In this document: in pieces, positions 55,839-64,000 of the stretch
Layout: every line of letters begins with the position of its first letter
Numbering within the stretch: position 1 is the stretch's first letter
NCBI GenBank assembly: GCA_947039955.1
Contig: CAMRAC010000002.1
Coordinates: 114,083-178,082 of the forward strand
From: an uncultured Mycoplasma sp.
GTDB lineage: Bacteria > Bacillota_I > Bacilli_A > Mycoplasmatales > Metamycoplasmataceae
Length of the DNA: 64,000 nt
Reading direction: 5' to 3'
Translations under genes and position numbers: made by a program
The notes under the pieces: generated by a model
What the model saw: the letters and a program-made list of their open reading frames with translations, nothing else
Told to the model about the DNA's origin: nothing
The model's database searches: none

Positions 55839-57518
55839 GTTCAATGAGATGCAATTCAATGAGTTTATTCTCCTAGTGATGCAAATTACATAACTAAAAA
55901 TGTTATTGTTTCCGTTGGTTTGGATACAAAAGAAGTAATAACTTTGGCAGATTGAGAAACATATTTGCCAAACGCACAAACTATGTCTGGTTCATTTTAT
56001 AATAATGAAATCATAAAATCTATTGAAATACCTGCACACATTCAATGAATGGGTGATAATGTATTTAATTCAGCAATTAATTTAGAAAACATTATTTTTT
56101 CTCCTGATTCTATAATGACTCATCTCGGAAGAGCGTCTATTGCAAATACAAAAATTACCAATCTAGTATTACCTGATACAATCTTTGACATAAGAGCTAG
56201 AGCTTTTTCTTTTAACGCACATTTAGTTTCCATTGTATTGCCTCCTCACACTGCATCGATACAAAATCAACTATTGGAAGGTTGTTTAAATATAGAGGAA
56301 ATAATCATTCCTGAATCTGTCATTAGTATTGGTGATAGTGCATTTTCTGGAATTACAAAACTTAAAAAAATATTTATTCCTAAAGGTGTTGTTTCAATTG
56401 GTGATAATGCTTTTTTGAATACAACTGCTTTGAATGATATTGAAATGGATATTAAATTTAAAACAACAATACTTAATTATGGTTTAACACAAGAACAATG
56501 AGATTCAATTAAATGAAACTCATCTTTATCTTTAACAAATGATGTAGTTGTTTCATTGGGTTGAGATAAAAAAACTAAAATAACTTTAAATGATTGAAGA
56601 GGAGTAGATCCTAATATAACAACAATTCATAGTGCTTTTATTGATAATAAAATTTTAACTCATATTGAAATTCCTAATTACATTTTAGATATTGGAATAA
56701 ATTCTTTTCAAAATGCAACATCTTTAGAATCAGTAATGTTTGAGAGTGGTTCTAAGTTGGAAAATATTGGTTATCAAGCTTTCTTCGGAACAAACTTAAA
56801 ATCAATTTATATACCTCTATCTGTTATCTCGATATCTATTAATTCTTTTAGTAATAATTTAAATTTGAACAATATTTCAATGGGATTTAAATTTAAGGAA
56901 GATGTTGAGAATTTTGGATTTACAAAAACACAATGAGATAGCATTAATTGAGTTAATTTACCAACTGATGAAAATATTTTAACTATGGAAATAGCTTTAT
57001 CTTTAGGTTGAGATAAAAAAACTGAAATAACTTTAAATGACTGAGAAGACATGGCCCCTAATATAACAGCAATTAATTCAGCATTTTTGGATAATAAAAT
57101 TTTAACTTATATCGAAATTCCGAATAGTATTTTGAATATTGAATTAAATGCTTTTAAAAATGCAACAACTTTATCTGAAATAACATTTGAAAAAGACTCT
57201 AAATTACAATTTATTAAAGAGGAAGCTTTCTTTAACTCTTCTTTAGAATCTATTGATATTCCTGATAGTGTTATTTCTATAGCTGATTCTGCATTTAAAA
57301 ATACTGATTTGTTAAAAAATATTAAAATATCTAATAAGTTAAAAACTGATACCAACCATTTTGGTTTTAATGATTCTCAATGAAATTCTATTGTTTGATC
57401 ATCAGGTTCTTTGAATGTTAAATTCATTGCTATAGTAGCATCTTTAGGATTTGTAATGATAATTCAACTTTTTGTTATGGGTTATTCGGCTATTCAAATT
57501 AAAAAAATTGATGTATAA
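55401..57518 (+). CDS. BspA-type LRR surface protein B (705 residues)
   Basis: Start taken at the ATG 55401 because the in-frame ATG at 55389 is not conserved in gene D. N-terminal helix (ITFFSGIILGTTVFL), then a shortened first module lacking about 130 residues found in gene D, then three full modules, a C-terminal membrane helix and IKKIDV. Module 2 (MSGSFYNNEIIKSIEIPAHI) resembles module 3 of gene D; modules 3 and 4 resemble modules 2 and 3 of gene A. Its sequence is flanked by the two 809-bp repeats, so it can be read as a cassette. Confidence 0.8.
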
Positions 57519-57989
57519 TTCTTTAATGACTTTAAGGAAATGAGATTAACTATGAACAATAAATTTAAAAATATTTTTAAAATAACTTTTTTTTCTGGAA
57601 TTATTTTAGGAACCACTGTTTTTTTGAATACTAGTTACAACGAAAAAAAAGAAGCCATCACCAAAGAAACTTCTAATTTATCACAATCAGAAGTTTATGA
57701 AGTTAGTTCTTCTAAATTAACATCAATTGTTATTCCTGAATTAGTAAAAGAACTAAATTCAAATATATTTAGTGAAAATGTTAAGTTGGCAGAGATAACT
57801 CTTCCCGAGGGTTTAACAACCATACATGATAATGCCCTTTCGAATTTGACTTCATTGAAAAAAATAATTGTTCCTAGCACAGTTAAGTCTATAGGTGTAA
57901 ATTCTTTTGCCAATACTTCGTCTCTAATGGATATTACAATTAGTTCTAGTTTTAAAGGAGATGATACTCCTAAGTACGGTTTTACACAA
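57181..57989 (+). repeat. 809-bp direct repeat, copy 2 (gene B tail plus gene C head)
   Basis: Second copy, 2151 bp from the first. Identity breaks at the left at one base (G/A at 55029/57180) and at the right at the codon before QWDAIQW. Confidence 0.85.
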
Positions 57990-59888
57990 ATACAATGAGA
58001 TGCAATTCAATGAGTTTATACTCCTAATAATGCAACAGTCATAACTCTAGAAGTTTTAAAATTAGTTGGTTTTAACGAAAAAGAGATGATAACTTTAGAT
58101 GAGTGAAATATTTTGTTGCCAAAAGCTGAAAAACTTGAAAATAATTCTTTTCAAAATAATTTGGTATTAAAATCAATTCAAATACCAAACCAAATAACAA
58201 ATATTGGTGATAATGTTTTTGAGGGTACTTTAAATTTAAGGTCTGTAAGTTTTGGTATAAATTCAAAATTAGTATATCTCGGAAAAGAAGTATTTATGGG
58301 TAGTGGAATTACTGATTTTATTATGCCTAATACAGTTACAAGTATGGCTCAAGGTGTTTTTCACAATACCACTAATTTGATAACTGCTAGACTTTCATCA
58401 AAGTTAACTTCTATAAATCATAATACATTTTTAAATTCTGGTCTTACAGAATTTGAAATTCCAGAAAACGTTACATCTATGGGACAAAATGTTTTTACAA
58501 TGACTAAGTTGAAAAAAATTATTATTGATAATAAAATGAAATCAATTCCAGCCAATGCTTTTTCTAATACTTTATCTCTAATGGACATTACAATGAATCA
58601 CAAACTTCAAACAGCAACTCCTAGTTATGGTTTTACCCAAAAACAATGAGATGTCATAAAGTGAGTTTATAATCCTACTGCATCAAAATCACTAACTGAA
58701 GAAATTGCAAGATCATTAGGTTGAGATAAAAAAACAGGTATAACATATAGCGATTGAGAAACAATGGCTCCGAATGTTACTTCAATCGATGGAGGATTTT
58801 TAGGTAATACTTCTTTACAATCAATAGAAATACCAGCCACTATTATTGAAGTAGGTGTTAGCGCTTTTCAAAACGCTTCTAAGTTAGCATTAGTAACTTT
58901 TCAAGCTAATTCAAAATTAACAACTATCAACAGCCTAGCATTTAGTAACACCAAAATTTCAACTATTGCAATTCCTAATTTAGTGACAATAATTAATCAA
59001 GGAGCTTTTTCTTTAAATAAATCACTAAAAACATTTGTTATTCCTTCAACCATTACTGTCATTGCTCCAGATTTATTAGAAGGATCATCTAATGTAAAAG
59101 AAATAATTATTCCTGATTCAATAATTACCATTGGTGATAATGCATTTAAAGATATGACAACTATTAAAAAAATAATTATTCCAAGTTCAGTGCAAACTAT
59201 TGGCCCTAATTCTTTCACAGGAACTACACAGTTATCGGACATTACAATGAGTTATATTTTTGAAGGAAATAATACAGTTAAATATGGGCTTGCTCAAGAA
59301 CAGTGAGATGTCATAAAGTGAGTTTATATGGCAACATCCGCTGAAATACTAACTAATGAAGTTTTTCAGTCAATAGGTTGAGATAAAAAAACTGAAATAA
59401 CTTTAAATGACTGAGAAGACATGGCTCCTAATATAACGGCAATTAATTCAGCATTTTTTAATAATAATGTTTTAACTCATATCAATATACCTAATTATAT
59501 TTTGGATATTGGAATAAATTCTTTTAAAAATACAACAGCTTTAACTGGAATAACATTTGAAAAAGACTCTCAATTACAATTTATTGGAGATGAAGCTTTC
59601 TTCGGATCTTCTTTAAATTCTATAGAGATTCCTAACTCTATTATTTCAATAGGTGATTTTGCATTTAAAAATACTGATTCGTTAAAAAATATTAAAATAT
59701 CTAATAAGTTTAAAACTGATACTGACCATTTTGGATTTAGTGATGATCAATGAAATTCTATTGTTTGATTATCAGGTTCCCTGAATATTAAATTCATTAT
59801 TATAGTAGCGTCTTTGGGTTTCGTAATGATAATTCAAACTTTTGTTATGGGTTACTCCGCTATTCAAATTAAAAAAATTGATGTATAA
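57552..59888 (+). CDS. BspA-type LRR surface protein C (778 residues)
   Basis: The first about 147 residues are identical to protein B (one difference, V/I, at the FTQxQ cap). Three further modules follow, including an EEIARSLGWDKKTGITYSDW linker and a module nearly identical to module 4 of gene D. A C-terminal membrane helix and IKKIDV close it. The final module is homologous to that of A and B but diverged. Confidence 0.8.
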
Positions 59889-59909
59889 TCTTAATGAAAT
59901 GAGATAAAT

Positions 59910-62900
59910 TTGAATGATAAAATCAAAAATATTTTTAAAATAACTTTTTTTTCTGGAATTATTTTAGGAACTATTGCTTTTTCTAACACTAGTTATAATG
60001 AAAAAAAAGAAATTATTCCTTTGGGTCGTGAAACCAAAGTAACAAGTAGCTTAACTTTGCATGTTATTCAACTTATTGGTTGAGATAAAAAAACAGATAT
60101 AACACTTGCTGATTGAGCGACTGATATTGATCAGAAATTTGGTTTTATGGTTGGTTCATTTGAAGATAATACTACACTTGTTACTTTGGAAATAGCAAAG
60201 CAAATTCAATGAATATTTCCCTCAAGTATAAAAACTCCATCTTTAACAAGTGTGATTTTTGAACCTGGATCTAAATTAGTGCAATTAGACTCTTATGGAA
60301 TCAGCTCTCCAAAATTAAAATCATTAGTTTTACCAGAATCACTTGTAGTTATAAATGATTTTGCTTTAGCTGGTAATAGTGCATTAACATCAATTGCGAT
60401 TCCAAAATTAGTAAAAGAGTTAAATGCAAATATATTTAGTGGCAATATTAAGTTAGTAGATGTAACTCTTTCCGAAGGTTTAACAACCATAAATGACAAT
60501 TCCCTTTCAGATTTACCTGCATTGAAAAAAATAGTTATTCCTAGTACTGTTACATCTATAGGTCCAAATTCTTTTTCTAACACACCGTCTCTAATGGACA
60601 TTACAATGAGTTCCAGTTTTAAAGGTGATGATACTCCAAAGTATGGTTTTACACAAGTTCAATGAGATGCAATTAAATGAGTTTATGCCCCTAATCTTGC
60701 AACAATCATAACCGCTGATGTTTTAAAATCGGTTGGTTTTAATGAAAAAGAAACAATAACTTTAGCAGATTGAGCCACATATTTACCAAATGCAAAAGAA
60801 CTTGCAAATAATGCAATGAATTTTTCAGGAACATTAACTTCTCTTGAAATACCTGCTGGAATTGAAGTAATTGGAGGTAGTGCTATTGACACTATGCCAA
60901 CATTAAAAGTTTTAACTTTTGCTCCTAATTCCAAACTACACACTATAAAAGCTAGGGGTATTACTGGCACAGGAATCACTAGTTTAATATTACCTAATTC
61001 GATTGTAAATTTACTAGAACAAGCATTGGAAGGTAATGGATTTTTAACTTCTCTTACACTACCTAACAAGATTACAACACTGAGCACTAAACTTCTTTTA
61101 AATGCACAATCTTTGGAGCAATTGATTATTCCTGAATCTGTCATTAGTATTGGTGATGAAACATTTTCTGGAATGGGGAAACTAAAAAAAATAATTATTC
61201 CTAATACTGTTAATTCAATTGGCACTAATACTTTTTCTGGTACAACTAGTTTAAATGATATTACAATGAATATTAAATTTAAAACACAAGCTCTAAGTTA
61301 CGGTTTTACACAAATACAATGAGATGCAATAAATTGGATTTATAATCTTAGTAATGAAGCTCATATAACTAAAAATATTATTACTTTTGTTGGTTTTGAT
61401 AAAAAAGAAGTAATAACTTTGGAAGATTGAGCCACATATCTACCAAATGCAAAAACAATGTCAGGTTCATTTTACAATAATAAAATACTTAAATATATTC
61501 AAATTCCTGCTCAAATTGAATGAATGGGTGATAATGTATTTAACTCAACAATTAATTTAGAAAACATTATTTTTTCTCCTGGTTCTATAATAATTAGCAT
61601 TGGAGAAGCAGCTATTGCGAATACTAAAATTATCAGTTTAACATTACCTAATACAATCACTTCGATATCAAAAAGAGCTTTTTCTTTTAATCCATATTTA
61701 GTTTCTCTTACATTACCTAACAAGATCGCAATCTTGGAAAGCAATCTTCTTTTTGGTGCGATATCTTTGGAGCAATTGATTATTCCTGAATCTGTGACTA
61801 GTATTGGTGCTACTTCATTTTCTGGAATGGAAAAACTAAAAAAAATAATTATTCCTGCAGCTGTTAATTCGATTGGTATTAATGCTTTTGATAGTACAAC
61901 TAGTTTGACTGATATTACAATGAATTATAAATTTAAAACACCAGATATAAGTTACGGTTTTACACAAGTTCAATGAGATTCAATTAAATGAGTTTACAAT
62001 GCCACTGCCTCAAAAACACTAACAGAAGAAATTGCAAGATCATTAGGTTGAGATAAAAAAACAGGTATAACATATAGTGATTGAGAAACCATGGCTCCAA
62101 ATGTAACAACAATCAATGGAGCATTTTTAGGAAACGTTTTTTTAGAATCAATAGAAATCCCGACAACTGTTATTGAAGTCGGTGTTAGTGCCTTTCAAAA
62201 CACTTCTAAGTTAGCATTAGTAACATTTCAAGATAATTCAAAGTTAACAACTATTAACAACTTAGCATTCAGTAATACCAAAATTTCAACTATTGCAATT
62301 CCTAATTTGGTAACAACAATTAATCAAGGAGCTTTTTCTTTAAATAAATCATTAACAACATTCGTTATTCCTTCAACCATTACAGTCATTGCTCCAAATT
62401 TATTAGAAGGATCATCTAATGTAAAAGAAGTAATTATTCCCGATTCAATAATTACCATTGGTGATAATGCATTTAAAGATATGACAACTATTAAAAAAAT
62501 AATTATTCCAGGTTCGGTGCAAACAATTGGCGCTAATTCTTTTGCAGGAACAACACAATTACTTGATATTACAATGAACTATAGTTTCCAAGGAAATAAT
62601 ACACTTAAATACGGTTTTACACAAATTCAATGAGATGTTATAAAATGAGTTCATATGGCAACAACCGCTAAAATATTAACTCTTGATGTTGTTAAATCAA
62701 TAGGTTGAGATAAAAAAACATCAATAACTTTGAGTGATTGAAAAACAATGGCCCCTAATATCACAAGTATGGATAGATCATTTATAGAAAATAATAAACT
62801 TGTATCTTTAGAAATTCCAAAGACTGTTTTGAGTATTGGAACCTTAAGTATCCAAGGAACACTTTTATCAACACTAACATTTGAACAAGATTCTAAATTA

Positions 62901-63866
62901 ACAACAATTGAAGAATATGGGATAACTTTAACAAATATAAAAAATCTAGTATTACCAAAATCTGTTAAGACTATTGGAGATTTTGGTTTATCTGATAATA
63001 GTAAATTAATATCAGTAGTTTTACCTGATGAATTAAAAACACTGAACGCCAACCTTTTCTCCGGAAGTGTTAATATTAAAGAAATACAAACTCCTAGCAC
63101 TTTGACTACAATCATGGAAAATGCTTTTGCTGGATTAATTACCTTGAAAAAAATATCTCTTCCTGAGACAGTTGTATCAATATCAAAAAACTCTTTTTTA
63201 AACACAACTAGCTTAACAGACATTACTATGTATTACAATTTAAAAACTAAAACTCCAAGTTATGGATTTATTGAATCTCAATGAGAGGTAATAAAGTGAC
63301 TTGGAATTCCGGACATTGGTTTGACTTTAACAAAAGAAGCTGCTGAACTTTTAGGTTGAGATAAAAAAACATCAATAACTTTGAGTGATTGAAAAAAAAC
63401 GGCTCCAAATGTCACATCCATAAGTTCTGCATTTTTAGATAATAAAATTTTAGTCTCTATTGAAATCCCTAACTATATTATTGGTATTGAAAAAGACTCT
63501 TTCAAAAATACAACCATTTTAGAAAGTGTTGAATTTGAGTCAAAATCAAAATTGGAAGTTATTGGTGATCAAGCGTTTTCAAATTCAGTTTTAAAATCTA
63601 TAAAAATTCCTAATAGCACATTAAGCATTGGTGCAAATGCATTTCAAAATACTATGTTTTTAAGTTATATTGAAATGCCTCGTACTTTCGAAATTTCCAT
63701 TGATCATTTCGGACTTACTGATGAGCAATGAAATAATATTAATTGAACTCCTTTTATATTAAATGTTGTTTTCATAACTGTAATTTCTTTGCTTGGTGTA
63801 GGTTTGATAACACAAATTTTATTTTCAAGTTATATAATTAATCAAATTAAAAAACAAACTTTTTAA
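59910..63866 (+). CDS. BspA-type LRR surface protein D (1318 residues)
   Basis: The largest of the four. The start appears to be TTG at 59910, matching the ATG of genes B and C by alignment; no in-frame ATG lies between it and an upstream stop. N-terminal helix, then six modules each separated by a linker with LGWDKKTxITLxDW or GFxxKExITLxDWATYLPNA, then a diverged C-terminal membrane helix (VVFITVISLLGVGLITQIL) and tail IKKQTF. Modules 3 and 4 match modules of B and C. All closing tryptophans are TGA codons. Probably an extracellular stalk of LRR solenoids. Confidence 0.8.
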
Positions 63867-63957
63867 AATAAAATACTTTCTATGTTATTTTTTTTATTAG
63901 ATTATTAAAATAAATTCATTTATAATTATAATGTAATCAAACCCTAAAGGAATCAAT

Positions 63958-64000
63958 ATGAAAAAGAATGTTCAAAAAATTATAATAGCACTATCTACTT
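63958..64000 (+). CDS. Start of a further gene (partial)
   Basis: ATG at 63958 with AAAGGA 7 nt upstream opens MKKNVQKIIIALST, which looks like a signal peptide start, and runs off the window. TATAAT occurs about 35 nt upstream. It may be another exported protein or LRR gene, but 14 residues cannot decide. Confidence 0.45.
   Translation, partial: MKKNVQKIIIALST

Noticed and set aside
60293..60601. Open frames on the minus strand inside the LRR genes (also 54065-54328, 58997-59242, 62651-63223)
   Set aside because: They mirror the repeated, TGA-rich + strand genes, lack ribosome-binding sites and give low-complexity Ile/Val/Leu sequences.
53553..63866. LRR cluster as a mobile or prophage element
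   Set aside because: No integrase, transposase, terminal inverted repeats or att-like duplication is visible at the ends.

Overview
The window reads as a contiguous piece of a low-GC Mollicutes chromosome. TGA is a tryptophan codon throughout: dozens of conserved proteins are interrupted by in-frame TGA exactly where tryptophan is expected, and a tRNA-Trp with anticodon UCA lies at 19020-19095. The absence of wall-synthesis genes here, the compact F-type ATP synthase operon, lipoproteins, PotABCD, and the uvrA-hprK-lgt-trxB order suggest the Spiroplasma/Mesoplasma/Mycoplasma mycoides branch. That placement is inference; no 16S rRNA gene is present.

Layout. 1-4151 (+): tail of uvrA, hprK, lgt, trxB and a divergent FtsZ-like protein that has lost the GTP-binding loop. 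4244-12436 (-): topA, yebC, then the group ecfA1-ecfA2-ecfT-ligA, then upp. 12499-15851 (+): rsmD and a 926-residue SGNH hydrolase. 15975-16733 (+): eight tRNA genes. 16899-19002 (+): three poorly characterised proteins, then acpP, then tRNA-Trp. 19183-25603 (+): two paralogous proteins (one with proline-rich repeats and a C-terminal anchor), cdaM (c-di-AMP synthesis), mgtE, tRNA-Ser, cls, and a DJ-1/PfpI protein. 25698-32592 (+): atpI-B-E-F-H-A-G-D-C, followed by a decayed partial copy of atpC whose end now forms a bidirectional terminator. 32854-33435 (-): a TIR-like protein. 33541-37495: lipoprotein-type surface proteins facing each other, with a 40-residue membrane peptide between. 37546-41805 (-): potABCD. 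41937-43807: a small lipoprotein, a small membrane protein and ldh. 43972-44501 (-): six tRNA genes. 44663-47243 (+): two overlapping nuclease-like genes. 47274-49002 (-): era, cdd, ybeY. 49026-51420 (-): a C39-peptidase ABC exporter and an accessory membrane protein. 51553-53358 (-): tRNA-Gly and ptsI. 53553-63866 (+): four tandem BspA-type leucine-rich-repeat surface proteins of 604, 705, 778 and 1318 residues, and the start of a further gene.

The housekeeping genes fit a parasite or commensal that ferments sugar to lactate (ldh, ptsI, hprK), imports vitamins and polyamines (ECF, Pot), recycles pyrimidines (upp, cdd), and uses ATP synthase for its membrane potential. The accessory interest lies in the LRR cluster, built by duplication and shuffling of modules and containing an 809-bp exact direct repeat that spans a gene boundary; the G-loop-less FtsZ relative; the atpC remnant turned terminator; the TIR-like protein; the C39 exporter without an obvious substrate; and six genes whose -10 box lies 7-8 nt before the ATG, as expected for leaderless mRNAs.
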